A stretch of DNA of 50,465 nt from Terrimonas_B sp041743125 (GTDB lineage Bacteria > Bacteroidota > Bacteroidia > Chitinophagales > Chitinophagaceae). The DNA lies in NCBI GenBank assembly GCA_041743125.1, contig JBGTNK010000232.1:1-50465 (forward strand), in the 5' to 3' direction. The notes under the pieces are model-generated. The model was not told the origin of the DNA, ran no database searches, and saw only the letters and a list, made by a program, of their open reading frames with translations. Both the position numbers and the translations under genes were made by a program. Shown here one piece after another: positions 8,427 to 17,470 of this stretch (position 1 is the stretch's first letter; each line of letters begins with the position of its first letter).

Positions 8427-9854
8427 ATGACGCAAAGATTACCTCACACCCAAGATAAAGTGGAAAATGTGGATCAATCTGATGTTATTGAAAAATTGAT
8501 CGGGGCACTTGGCAAACATAAAGTATTGAACCGGGATCAATCGGCTGAAAGAGTTACCGGCGTGTTTGGCAAAGCAAGATCAATGGATGTGAAAGCCCTG
8601 GTATTACCTGAATCAACGCAGGATGTATCGCTGTTGTTGAAAATCTGCAATGAGCATAAACAGGCGGTGGTGCCGCAGGGAGGTCTTTCAAATGTGGTTG
8701 GCAGTGCCATGGCGAACAGTGATGAGATCGCTGTATCTCTGGAGAAAATGAATACCATTCAACAACCCGATAAACTTAACCTTTATGTGGAAGCGGAGGC
8801 CGGTGTAATTCTTGAAAATTTACATCAATACGTAAAAGAAAGCGGATTTATTTTTCCTTTAGATCTTGGCGCCAAAGGAAGTTGCATGATCGGGGGTAAC
8901 ATAGCCACCAATGCAGGAGGCCTGCAGGCTTTACGATATGGTGTTATGCGCAACCTGGTGCTGGGGTTGGAAGTAGTATTGCCAGATGGCACGATCCTCG
9001 ATAATTTAAATCCCGTTTTGAAAAACAATACGGGTTATGATCTTAAACAATTATTTATCGGCTCAGAGGGAACCCTGGGTATCATTACAAGGGCCATTCT
9101 CAAACTAACACCTGCACCCCTTTATTTTTCTACCGGTTTTATCGGGTTTAATAATTTTGAAAACTGCCTGCAACTTCTCAATCGGGCAAAACTATATTTG
9201 GGCGATAAGCTGATTTCCTTTGAAATTTTATGGCCGCCATTTTATCATTTGCTCACCAATGAAAGATCCGGTAATAAAAAAGTAATGCCCGGCCATTATG
9301 CATTGTATGTACTGATGGAGATCGCGGGTTCAGATCCTTTAATACAATCTCAACTGGAAGAATTATTAGAAGAGGCAATGAATGAAAATATTATACTGGA
9401 TGCCGTTTTTGCGCAACAGCAGGAAGACAGGAAACAATTTTGGAGAATTCGTGAAAACGTTGACCAAATTTTGGCCGAACACCATCCGGTATTTCTGTTT
9501 GATGTGAGTTTACCGGTTTCTGAAATGGAACAATTTGCAGACACGGTAAACACGGAATTAAATAAAAATTTCGAAAATGTTTACTGCTACATTTTTGGAC
9601 ATATGGGTGATGGCAATCTTCATTTGATGATTAATTGCGGTGAAGGAAATGATACAGCGAAAGAGCAGGTAGAAAAAATTGTTTACTCACCTTTGCAATC
9701 AATGTATAGTTCTGTTTCTGCTGAACATGGTATTGGGTTATCCAAGAAAAAGTGGTTACCATTTTCCAAATCACCGCAGGAAATTGCGTTGATGAAATCT
9801 ATCAAGAATTTATTAGACCCCAATGATATTATGAATCCCGGAAAAATATTTTAG
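8427..9854 (+). CDS. FAD-linked 2-hydroxyacid dehydrogenase (GlcD/D2HGDH-like)
   Basis: 475 residues from ATG 8427. The in-frame ATG at 8406 lies before a CAATTTTG box (8409-8416) resembling a -7 element, so the downstream start is preferred. N-terminal FAD-binding PCMH domain (VVPQGGLSNVVGSA, GNIATNAGGL, GSEGTLGIITRA) and C-terminal FAD-oxidase domain (GHMGDGNLHLMINCG, EHGIGLSKKKW, LDPNDIMNPGKIF). It oxidises a D-2-hydroxyacid (glycolate, D-lactate or D-2-hydroxyglutarate) and passes electrons to quinone or ETF. A longer Fe-S-fused paralogue is at 34711-37515. No Fe-S partner gene is next to this one. Confidence 0.87.
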   Translation: MTQRLPHTQDKVENVDQSDVIEKLIGALGKHKVLNRDQSAERVTGVFGKARSMDVKALVLPESTQDVSLLLKICNEHKQAVVPQGGLSNVVGSAMANSDEIAVSLEKMNTIQQPDKLNLYVEAEAGVILENLHQYVKESGFIFPLDLGAKGSCMIGGNIATNAGGLQALRYGVMRNLVLGLEVVLPDGTILDNLNPVLKNNTGYDLKQLFIGSEGTLGIITRAILKLTPAPLYFSTGFIGFNNFENCLQLLNRAKLYLGDKLISFEILWPPFYHLLTNERSGNKKVMPGHYALYVLMEIAGSDPLIQSQLEELLEEAMNENIILDAVFAQQQEDRKQFWRIRENVDQILAEHHPVFLFDVSLPVSEMEQFADTVNTELNKNFENVYCYIFGHMGDGNLHLMINCGEGNDTAKEQVEKIVYSPLQSMYSSVSAEHGIGLSKKKWLPFSKSPQEIALMKSIKNLLDPNDIMNPGKIF

Positions 9855-9987
9855 GTCATGTTTTTTCCGGATGTTTTGTGCTGTTCGGTTTTGAAGCAAG
9901 AATAAGTAAATCTTTATTCATTGGCAAAAGATATCTTTTAACCAACGATAACAAGATCAGGCAGGAAACCGGGAATACTTTATATAA

Positions 9988-10743
9988 ATGAACAACGAAC
10001 AATATTTAAAGCGAATTGAATATTCTGGTAGTACCGATCCTTCCATTGAAGTGTTGACTACATTACAAAAAGCGCATTTGTTTTATGTTCCTTTTGAAAA
10101 TTTAGATATTCATAGCCGGCTGCCTATTGAACTTCATGTTGACAAAATATATAAGAAGATCGTGGACCAAAACAGGGGTGGCTTTTGTTACGAATTGAAT
10201 GGCCTTTTTTATGAATTACTGCTTTCATTAAAATTCAACGCCAGGCGGATTTCTGCAAGAGTACATACAGGCGAAGATAAATACAGCCCGGAGTATGATC
10301 ATCTTACCATTGTTGTAAAAATCGGGGATAATGATTATATAACCGATGTGGGCTTTGGTGAGTTTATAATTGGTCCTTTGCAATTAGTTTCAGGTGTTAT
10401 CCAAAAAGATGTGACAGGAGATTACCTGGTGGATAAATATGATTCAACTCATTTTCGAATCAACAAAATAATGGACGGAAAACCGGTGCCTGAATTTATT
10501 TTTGAAGATAGAGCCAGAGACCTGTCGGAATTTAAGCCCATGTGCCACTATCACCAAACCAATCCCAATTCTCATTTTATGAAAAAAAGACTGATTTCCC
10601 TGCCCACTGAAACCGGTCGGATCACTATTGCAGGTAATACTTTAAAAATTAAAGAGAATGATTTAATACAGGAAAGCGAACTCAGGGATGAGACTGATTA
10701 TAAAGAAATGCTCTGGAATTTGTTTAAGGTGAAACTGGATTAA
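9988..10743 (+). CDS. nat: Arylamine N-acetyltransferase
   Basis: 251 residues; the family is typically 250-290. It transfers acetyl from acetyl-CoA to arylamines or hydrazines. The Cys-His-Asp triad is in place: C67 in QNRGGFCYELNG, H105 in PEYDHLTIVV and D120 in YITDVGFG. The N-terminal VPFENLDIH segment is also diagnostic. It stands 133 bp after the FAD dehydrogenase; no clear shared operon. Physiological substrate in the bacterium unknown. Confidence 0.93.
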   Translation: MNNEQYLKRIEYSGSTDPSIEVLTTLQKAHLFYVPFENLDIHSRLPIELHVDKIYKKIVDQNRGGFCYELNGLFYELLLSLKFNARRISARVHTGEDKYSPEYDHLTIVVKIGDNDYITDVGFGEFIIGPLQLVSGVIQKDVTGDYLVDKYDSTHFRINKIMDGKPVPEFIFEDRARDLSEFKPMCHYHQTNPNSHFMKKRLISLPTETGRITIAGNTLKIKENDLIQESELRDETDYKEMLWNLFKVKLD

Positions 10744-10878
10744 ATATGTTTCTCCTGTTTGATTAATACCAACCAAAAAATAAGTAATCGTATGAACCAG
10801 AAAATAATTTGCCCGGCCTGCGATACAATTCCTTTCATACCTCTCCGGTAATATGTGATTGGGATCGATCGGTACATG

Positions 10879-11308
10879 TTATACAACCCTTGCTTTGGCA
10901 GAAGGAGCGGCAATAGCAGCGACTACATCATACGACAACTGTCCGGGAACGCTGACAACTACAGCATCAATAACTGGGACTTGTTCAGCTGTGATTCCAT
11001 GCCTTTAATTTTATTCAGGTCTCCGCTATAGTTATTGTCCAGTTCCCTGATCCCTTTTAACCACAGTTCTTTTATAAACTGCAATTGTGTTAAAAATGTA
11101 ATGGCTTCATTGGTGATATCTTTCTCATCCAGGTCAAGTTGGTCAATCAATTTTATTTTGCTGACCATACGTTTGATGTCCTCATCAGTGACTTTGTCCC
11201 AGATTCTGTATTAGCCCTGGTTATATGTTCAGGAATTTCATTCAGGTGCCTGGGAACCTTAATAGAATAGAAAGTATTCCAAAAGCATGTTTCAGCTAAT
11301 TTCTCTTT
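10879..11308 (-). pseudogene. Decayed gene in three reading frames, unknown family
   Basis: Reading the minus strand, coding-like sequence runs through three frames. An upstream piece contains ETCFWNTFYSIKVPRHLNE and ends in ITRANT. After a frameshift near 11210 it continues as IWDKVTDEDIKRMVSKIKL and an amphipathic helical stretch. After a second shift near 10970 it ends with VIDAVVVSVPGQLSYDVVAA and a TAA at 10879-10881. No piece alone has a good start. I do not recognise the protein; the boundaries are approximate. A chance effect is possible but unlikely given residue use. Confidence 0.5.
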
Positions 11309-11513
11309 TCTCTTTTTTCTCAAAACAGCTTGTTTTAATTTTTAAGGGCAACCCATTTTTCCGCATCACATTGACCTTTGAATGATTAAAAGATAGGGAC
11401 ATTGCTTCAACCCATTAAAATGATGACTTATGGTCTAACATATAATTACCCTAAAAGAATTAATTTCAGTTTCTGATTGTATTTTGTTTTCGCGGCCTCT
11501 GAAGACGTTTTAA

Positions 11514-11636
11514 TTAAGCCGGCTTGTCGTCCTTATCATCGGGTACTTTATCAGGTTCGCTTCTCAGCAAGAAACGAAAGCCCAATGCTACAAAAACCTT
11601 ATCATTCTTATCAATGAAGAACAATTGGCAAACCAT
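11514..11636 (-). pseudogene. Remnant of an outer-membrane-type protein C-terminus
   Basis: A 40-codon minus-strand frame ends in VFVALGFRFLLRSEPD and a charged Asp/Lys tail. Alternating hydrophobic residues ending in an aromatic-rich strand look like the last strand of a beta-barrel, but there is no signal peptide or upstream barrel. It overlaps the promoter region of the histidine kinase gene. Probably a fragment. Confidence 0.3.
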
Positions 11637-11660
11637 TCAAAAAATATTATTTAAGTTCCT

Positions 11661-13082
11661 ATGCAACCCGCAACCATTCAGGATTTAAGAAAAGTCATTG
11701 TACTTGGTGATTTGCCGCAAGAGCACCTTCAATGGATTTTTGACCATTCCATTTATGTTGAATATGATGAAGGGGAAATAGTTATGAAAACGGGGGAAAT
11801 AACCGAGTTCATGATGTTTATAGTAGAGGGCGTTGTTTCGTTTTACATGGATAAAAACGGCACCCTGGTGCATTATTTTGATTTTGCCAATGATGTGGCT
11901 ACCGGTGGTGCCTCAGGGTTGCTACCCTATTCAAGAATGAGAACATCACCGGGTACATCCTTTGCCGTGGGAAAGTTGCGTGGTTTCAGAATGCATAAAG
12001 ATCATTTTACTGAGCTCGAGCGCCTGAATCCCGACTTGATCCAGCGGCTCATCGGCTATATGACAGAAAGAGCCAGGTCATTTGCAACCACTCAGCTCCA
12101 GCATGAAAAAGTAAATGCATTGGGAAAACTGGCTGCCGGTATTGCCCACGAATTAAATAATCCGGCTTCGGCTATTAACAGGATATCCTGCGAACTGGCA
12201 AAGAAATTAAAAGAAAACTACAGACTTACAGAGAAACTCTTGCAAAATGATATCAACCCGGACCAGCTTCAAATTACAAGAAGCATGGTGGAGCAAAAAG
12301 AAAAAGAACGTTCCAATAAGAAAAAACTAAGTCCTGTGCAACGTATCCGGGAGGAAGATGCGATCATCGATTGGTTAGAGCAAAATGAACTTCCAACTGA
12401 TAACATTTCCGGCGACATATTTGTTGATGCCGGGTTTACCGGGCAAGATCTTGAAAATCTCAGGAAGGGTGCGGATAAAGAAACTTTTGCCAGCCTGTTG
12501 TCCTGGATGGAAAATTTATTAAGCTCCCAACAAATCATTAAAGACCTGGAAGAAGCATCATCCCGGATATCACACCTGGTAGGTGCGATCAAGAGCCATG
12601 TACACATGGACCAGACAAACGATCTGCAGCCCACCGATATTCACCTTGACATTGAAAATACATTGACACTATTGGGATACAAGCTTCGTGAAAAAAATAT
12701 AACGGTAAAAAAAACATTCTGCGAAAACTTGCCACTCGTTCCGGCTTATGTCGGAGAACTGAACCAGGTGTGGACGAATATCATTGATAATGCGATCTAT
12801 GCTCTTTCAAAAGATGGTGAATTACGGATTGAAACATCTTGTGACATTAAAAACGTAAGTGTGAAAATGATTGATAATGGTACAGGCATACCAAAGGAAA
12901 TCCTTTCCAGGATCTTCGATCCCTTTTTTACAACAAAGAAAGTAGGAGAGGGTACCGGCATTGGACTCGATCTTGTCAACCGGGTTATTAAACATCATAA
13001 CGGTAGTATTAGAGTAAATTCCAAACCGGGGCAAACAGAATTTAATATTTGCATCCCGGTGGCGGAGATAAAAAAGTCATAA
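11661..13082 (+). CDS. Sensor histidine kinase with N-terminal cyclic-nucleotide-binding-fold domain
   Basis: 473 residues, no transmembrane segment, so cytoplasmic. Residues about 10-125 form a cNMP/CRP-type sensor (VEYDEGEIVMKTGEITEFMM, then a VEGVVSFY strand). The phospho-acceptor is H163 in KLAAGIAHELNNPASAI. An unusual charged helical insert of roughly 130 residues (180-310) separates the H-box from the ATPase domain. That domain has all boxes: N-box NQVWTNIIDNAIYAL (about 368-382), G1 DNGTGIP (405-411), F-box FDPFFTTKK and G2 GEGTGIGLDL. Four bases separate it from the response-regulator gene, so the two are co-expressed and should be a cognate pair. Ligand unknown. Confidence 0.9.
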   Translation: MQPATIQDLRKVIVLGDLPQEHLQWIFDHSIYVEYDEGEIVMKTGEITEFMMFIVEGVVSFYMDKNGTLVHYFDFANDVATGGASGLLPYSRMRTSPGTSFAVGKLRGFRMHKDHFTELERLNPDLIQRLIGYMTERARSFATTQLQHEKVNALGKLAAGIAHELNNPASAINRISCELAKKLKENYRLTEKLLQNDINPDQLQITRSMVEQKEKERSNKKKLSPVQRIREEDAIIDWLEQNELPTDNISGDIFVDAGFTGQDLENLRKGADKETFASLLSWMENLLSSQQIIKDLEEASSRISHLVGAIKSHVHMDQTNDLQPTDIHLDIENTLTLLGYKLREKNITVKKTFCENLPLVPAYVGELNQVWTNIIDNAIYALSKDGELRIETSCDIKNVSVKMIDNGTGIPKEILSRIFDPFFTTKKVGEGTGIGLDLVNRVIKHHNGSIRVNSKPGQTEFNICIPVAEIKKS

Positions 13083-13085
13083 CAT

Positions 13086-14747
13086 ATGAAGCTTCCTTTC
13101 ATCATCATAGTGGATGACGATGAGCAGGTGTTAAATGCTATTCACCGCGACATTCGTAACCATTACAGAAATGCATACCGGGTTAGTGCTACCAACTCGG
13201 CCAGTGAAGCTCTTGAATTGGCGAAAGAATTGCAATTAAAAAATGAAGCCGTAGCCCTATTTATTTCCGATCAGCGAATGCCCGAAATGGAGGGGATCAC
13301 TTTTTTAGAAAAGGCAAAAGAAATTTACCCGGATGTAAAATCTATTTTACTAACAGCTTATTCTGATATTGAAGCCGCCATAAGGGCCATCAATACTATC
13401 AAGCTGGATCATTATTTACTCAAACCATGGAACCCACCGGAAGAAAAATTATTTCCTGTAGTAGATGATTTACTGGAAGAATGGCAGGCCTTCTACAAAC
13501 CCGATCACGAGGGTCTCCGCATTATTGGCTTTCAATGGTCTCCGAAATCACACCGGCTCAAAGAATTTCTTTCAGGCAACCTGATTCCTTACCTGTGGAT
13601 GGATGTTGAATGTAATAAAGGAGCTGAAAAATATATAACCAGTGCCAGTGTTACCCTGGCTGATCTGCCTCTCGTTATTTTAAAAGATGGCTCTTTTATT
13701 GCCGACCCTTCGCTTTCTTCTTTAGCTTCCGGCATTGGACTTCAACTTACCGCTACCAAAGAAATATATGATGTGCTGATCATAGGTGGAGGACCGGCAG
13801 GCCTGGCCGCCTCAGTATACGGTTCATGCGAAGGCCTGAAAACACTGCTTATTGAAAGAAGCAATCCGGGAGGCCAGGCAAGCAGTAGTGCCCGCATAGA
13901 AAATTATTTAGGTTTTCCTAATGGGTTGTCCGGAGCTGAACTAAGCCGCAGGGCCATTACTCAAACGCTTCGTTTTGGTACAGAAATACTAACCCCCCAG
14001 GAAGTAAAAAATATATCGGTGAAGGACGGGTATAAGATCACCGAAATGAAGGATGGCACATTGGTACATAGTAAGGCCATTGTAATTGCTACTGGTGCTG
14101 CCTACCGGGAACTGGATATTCCCGGAATAGAAAAATTTTCAGGTGCCGGTGTTTATTACGGCGCTGCATCGGTAGAGGCACATGCCTGCCGCAACGAAAC
14201 TATTTATTTAGTGGGCGGCGGAAATTCAGCTTGCCAGGCCGCTTTGTATATGAGTAAATTTGCCGGGGAGGTCAATATGGTTATACGACGTGATGCTCTT
14301 TCTCAAACAGCTGCTCATTACCTGGTAGAAAATGTTGGTCGTACCTCAAACATCAAAATTATTTCTTCTACTGATATTATTTCCTGTACTGGTAATGCCG
14401 TGCTGGAATGTATTACCATGAAACATACAAAGACCGGGGAAGAAAGTACCGTACCTGCCAAAGCCTTGTTCGTTTATATAGGTATGAAACCCGGAACAGA
14501 CTGGCTTAATGATACGGTGCTCAAAAACGAAAACGGCTTTATTATCACTGGCAGTGATTTGGTAAAAGAAAAATCATTTAATGCTTTCTGGAAACTGGAA
14601 AGGGAACCCTTTTTGTCAGAAGCCAGTGTGCCGGGCATATTTGCTTCAGGCGATGTTAGGTATGGGGCTATGACGGGTATTTCCTCTGCAGTAGGAGAAG
14701 GCTCTATGGCCATTCGCTTTGTAAGGAAGTATTTGAGTGAAGTATAA
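13086..14747 (+). CDS. Response regulator fused to a thioredoxin-reductase-like flavoprotein
   Basis: 553 residues in three parts. Residues 1-135 are a receiver domain with acidic pair D10-D12, phospho-acceptor D62 (SDQRMPEMEG), T90 and K113. Residues about 144-220 look glutaredoxin-like (GLRIIGFQWSPKSHRLKEFL), with WSPKSH where CPxC would be. Residues 227-553 resemble thioredoxin reductase: FAD loop IIGGGPAGLAAS, GGQASSSARIENYLGFP, NADPH loop VGGGNSACQAAL followed by IRRD, and C-terminal SGDVRYGAMTGISSAVGEG. The CxxC of true thioredoxin reductases is replaced by YYGAASVEAH (358-367). It lies between the kinase gene and a 91-residue protein. It should be a phosphorylation-controlled NADPH flavoenzyme; whether it reduces a disulfide is doubtful. 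Confidence 0.9.
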   Translation: MKLPFIIIVDDDEQVLNAIHRDIRNHYRNAYRVSATNSASEALELAKELQLKNEAVALFISDQRMPEMEGITFLEKAKEIYPDVKSILLTAYSDIEAAIRAINTIKLDHYLLKPWNPPEEKLFPVVDDLLEEWQAFYKPDHEGLRIIGFQWSPKSHRLKEFLSGNLIPYLWMDVECNKGAEKYITSASVTLADLPLVILKDGSFIADPSLSSLASGIGLQLTATKEIYDVLIIGGGPAGLAASVYGSCEGLKTLLIERSNPGGQASSSARIENYLGFPNGLSGAELSRRAITQTLRFGTEILTPQEVKNISVKDGYKITEMKDGTLVHSKAIVIATGAAYRELDIPGIEKFSGAGVYYGAASVEAHACRNETIYLVGGGNSACQAALYMSKFAGEVNMVIRRDALSQTAAHYLVENVGRTSNIKIISSTDIISCTGNAVLECITMKHTKTGEESTVPAKALFVYIGMKPGTDWLNDTVLKNENGFIITGSDLVKEKSFNAFWKLEREPFLSEASVPGIFASGDVRYGAMTGISSAVGEGSMAIRFVRKYLSEV

Positions 14748-14769
14748 ACGAAACCTAAAATTTATAATA

Positions 14770-15045
14770 ATGGATCGATACATGGTCATTTCCGCACATA
14801 CTGCCGAAGACTGCCGTCGGGTAGTAAAATATTTTGCAGAATTTCATGCCGGGTACATTACCCATTTTGAATGGGGCTGCAAGGACAACGATCACAATGC
14901 CTATGCCATTATAGAAGCAGAAAGCCATGCGGATGCTTTACTGGTGGTTCCTCCATTGTTCAGAGATAAAGCAAGGGTTATAAAACTCGTCCGCTTCTAT
15001 CCTAAAAAAGATGGAGATGAACAACTTCATAAATCATCAGAATAG
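14770..15045 (+). CDS. Small conserved-looking protein in the kinase/flavoprotein operon
   Basis: 91 residues from ATG 14770; the frame opens 11 codons earlier inside the end of the flavoprotein gene but those codons look non-coding. Strand-helix-strand pattern: MDRYMVISAHTAEDCRRVVK, then HAGYITHFEWGCKDNDH, AYAIIEAESHADALLVVPP and ARVIKLVRFYP. This reads as a ferredoxin-like, dimeric alpha-beta barrel fold. Two Cys (in EDCRR and WGCKD) and several His could bind metal. It starts 22 bp after the flavoprotein stop, so it is the third gene of the operon. Function unknown; it may be an adaptor or substrate of the flavoprotein. Confidence 0.75.
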   Translation: MDRYMVISAHTAEDCRRVVKYFAEFHAGYITHFEWGCKDNDHNAYAIIEAESHADALLVVPPLFRDKARVIKLVRFYPKKDGDEQLHKSSE

Positions 15046-15098
15046 GATGGTTGCTGTAAAAATTAAGGACTCGGGTATGTCTGTAAATTATCCGGATT

Positions 15099-17222
15099 TT
15101 ACTCACTTATTTGCTTCGCACTTGCTACAATAAATTTCTTAATATTCTCCAGGTCTTCGCTAGATAAACGATCACTAAAATTGGGCATGCCCAATGATTC
15201 CAGCATTCCTTTTAAAACAATATCATTAATAACATCAAATCTTTCTTTGGTCATAAGGCCCAGGTCCGGCAGTGCTCCATAATTTTTATCGATTTCGCCA
15301 TGGCAGGCCATACAATATTGAAGGTAGATTTCTCCGCCTTTTTTTATTTCTGATTTGGTGCCGGGGTATTCTATATGTAACGGAACAGGTTTAGACATAG
15401 CAATCAGTTCGGGCATCTTTACCCTACCATCAAGTTGAAAAGTATAGATATGGGCAGGAAAAATAGTAGGGGTAGCTTTTATATTCATTGATCCTCCCGA
15501 TCCGCCCCAACCAACCTGGAAACTTATATACTGAATACCATCTATGCTATAGGTTACAGGAGGAGCAATCACACCAGTGCCTGCATTCACTTTCCATAAC
15601 AATTGGCCATTGTCGCCATCAAAGGCAGACAGGAATCCATCGGCGGTTCCCTGGAAAACTAAGCCTGATGCGGTTGTTACAACTCCACCATTCCAGTGAG
15701 CTTCCTGTTTTACTCGCCATACTTCTTTTTGATTAACCGGATCCCAGGCGAGCAGGAATCCCTGTGTACCCCCTTTAGGTGCATTAATATCTTCCTTAAA
15801 TGGATGAGTGTAATTTATATCGCTGCCCAGGTTCCATCCTGTTCCGGATCCAAACTCTTTGGGTTGATTAAATTTCCAGCCTGAATCATATCCATAGGTG
15901 AATGATGATATGCGGGCAGGAATGTACATCAGTTTATTCTTTTGGTTGAAGGCCATGGGATGCCAGTTATGCCCGCCATCATAATCTGGATAGATAGCCA
16001 TATTCACATCTTTCATCCTGGCAAATTCACTTTCAATGGGCCGGCCCTCGGGTGTCATCCCTACAGCCCAGTTTATATACGTAAAAGGTTTTGCAGAAAT
16101 AAATTTTCCATTGGTACGGTCTATCACATAAAAGAATCCGTTCTTGGGTGCCTGCATAATTACTTTTCGCATCTGCCCTTTTATTTCAAGATCAGCCAGA
16201 ACCAGGGGTTGAGTGGCGGTGAAATCCCAATGATCGCCCGGTGTGGTCTGGTAGTGCCATTTATATTCTCCGTTATCAGGATTGATGGCAACAATAGAAG
16301 AAAGGAAAAGATTATCACCACCATCCGGGCTTCTGTGATACCGATTCCATGGTGATCCGTTTCCGGTACCTACATACATTAAATTCAGATCGGGATCAAA
16401 TGCCATAGCATCCCAACAAGTTCCACCACCTCCATATTTCCACCACTCACCAGTCCATGTTTTAGCAGCCATCTCCATTGCTTTGGATTCAAACGGAGTT
16501 GAGGGATCACCGGGAACGGTATAAAATCGCCATCCTTGTTTCCCTGTTTCGGCATCATAGGCTGTTATATAACCTCTCACTCCATATTCGGCTCCGCCGT
16601 TTCCGATGATCACATTTCCTTTTATGATTCTTGGAGCCCCTGTAATAGTATAATTTTTTGAAGAGTCCACAGTCCAAACCTCCCACACAGTTTTTCCTTC
16701 TGCAGCATCTATTGCTATAAGTCTTCCGTCAATGGTACCCACGTACACTTTTCCTTTATAAATGGCCACACCGCGGTTCACTACATCACAACAGGCTTTC
16801 ATGCCAAACCGGCCGGGTACTTTTGGGTCATATGTCCAGATGAGTTTACCATTGCGGGCATCAATTGCATATACTTTGCTCCAGGCCCCGCTTACATACA
16901 TGATACCATCAACCACAATAGGGGTAGCTTCGAAACCTCGTTTAAAACCAAGATCGATATCCCAGGACAGGCCAAGCCGGTTGATGTTGTCCTTATTTAT
17001 TTGCTCCAGGGGACTGTAACGGTCTTCGCTGTAATTTCTTCCGTAGGTAAGCCAGTTAGCTGAATCCCCATCTGCCTCAAGCAAAGATTTATCATTGATA
17101 CCAGCGGTTACTTTTTTTATGAAATCCTTTGTTCCGGGTGCCGGTTTTTCTGTACAACTGTATGCAATCAGGATAAATAAAAATACATATCCAAAAGAAC
17201 GCAACTGGGTTTTGCTTTTCAT
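15099..17222 (-). CDS. PQQ-dependent alcohol dehydrogenase with C-terminal cytochrome c domain, lipoprotein
   Basis: 707 residues from the ATG at 17220-17222, which gives a lipoprotein signal (FLFILIAYSC, Cys 23); an upstream in-frame ATG at 17291 would bury it. Eight-bladed quinoprotein propeller with the vicinal disulfide C144-C145 (KACCDVVNRG), metal/PQQ ligands E212 and N288, W270 under PQQ (TCWDAMAFDP), and catalytic D333 in GDHWDFTATQ. The residue two places after it is Thr, not the Asp of lanthanide enzymes, so Ca2+ is predicted. The tail carries heme c (CMACH, 637-641) with M679 as probable distal ligand. It oxidises alcohols in the periplasm and passes electrons to the respiratory chain. 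No PQQ synthesis genes are in view. Confidence 0.92.
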   Translation of the reverse strand: MKSKTQLRSFGYVFLFILIAYSCTEKPAPGTKDFIKKVTAGINDKSLLEADGDSANWLTYGRNYSEDRYSPLEQINKDNINRLGLSWDIDLGFKRGFEATPIVVDGIMYVSGAWSKVYAIDARNGKLIWTYDPKVPGRFGMKACCDVVNRGVAIYKGKVYVGTIDGRLIAIDAAEGKTVWEVWTVDSSKNYTITGAPRIIKGNVIIGNGGAEYGVRGYITAYDAETGKQGWRFYTVPGDPSTPFESKAMEMAAKTWTGEWWKYGGGGTCWDAMAFDPDLNLMYVGTGNGSPWNRYHRSPDGGDNLFLSSIVAINPDNGEYKWHYQTTPGDHWDFTATQPLVLADLEIKGQMRKVIMQAPKNGFFYVIDRTNGKFISAKPFTYINWAVGMTPEGRPIESEFARMKDVNMAIYPDYDGGHNWHPMAFNQKNKLMYIPARISSFTYGYDSGWKFNQPKEFGSGTGWNLGSDINYTHPFKEDINAPKGGTQGFLLAWDPVNQKEVWRVKQEAHWNGGVVTTASGLVFQGTADGFLSAFDGDNGQLLWKVNAGTGVIAPPVTYSIDGIQYISFQVGWGGSGGSMNIKATPTIFPAHIYTFQLDGRVKMPELIAMSKPVPLHIEYPGTKSEIKKGGEIYLQYCMACHGEIDKNYGALPDLGLMTKERFDVINDIVLKGMLESLGMPNFSDRLSSEDLENIKKFIVASAKQISE

Positions 17223-17455
17223 GCCTGGTGGTTTGAGAAAAATAAAATGATAAATAAAGGGAAGAAATACGGAGGTGCTTCCAGAAGGCATTAATTAAAT
17301 GTATAGATAATATTTGGAAGAGGTCATTTAAATGATGACGCTCTTAAGATTTGTTATTCATTCTGTAAATAAGTTCCTATGAACGCAGGAATGGATACAG
17401 AATAAATAGAGCTATAAATAGGATGGGTGGAAAAATTTCCAGGTAACAAAAGAGA

Positions 17456-17470
17456 TAATTTTGCGGGGTG
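17456..17470 (+). promoter_or_regulatory. -7 box abutting a GTG start
   Basis: TAATTTTG (17456-17463) matches TAnnTTTG exactly; four bases later comes GTG 17468. No TTG at -33 is obvious (TTTCC lies 16-17 nt upstream). Suggests a leaderless mRNA for the acetyltransferase. Confidence 0.45.

Noticed and set aside
17223..17291. Longer start for the PQQ dehydrogenase
   Set aside because: It would put 23 residues before the lipoprotein signal.
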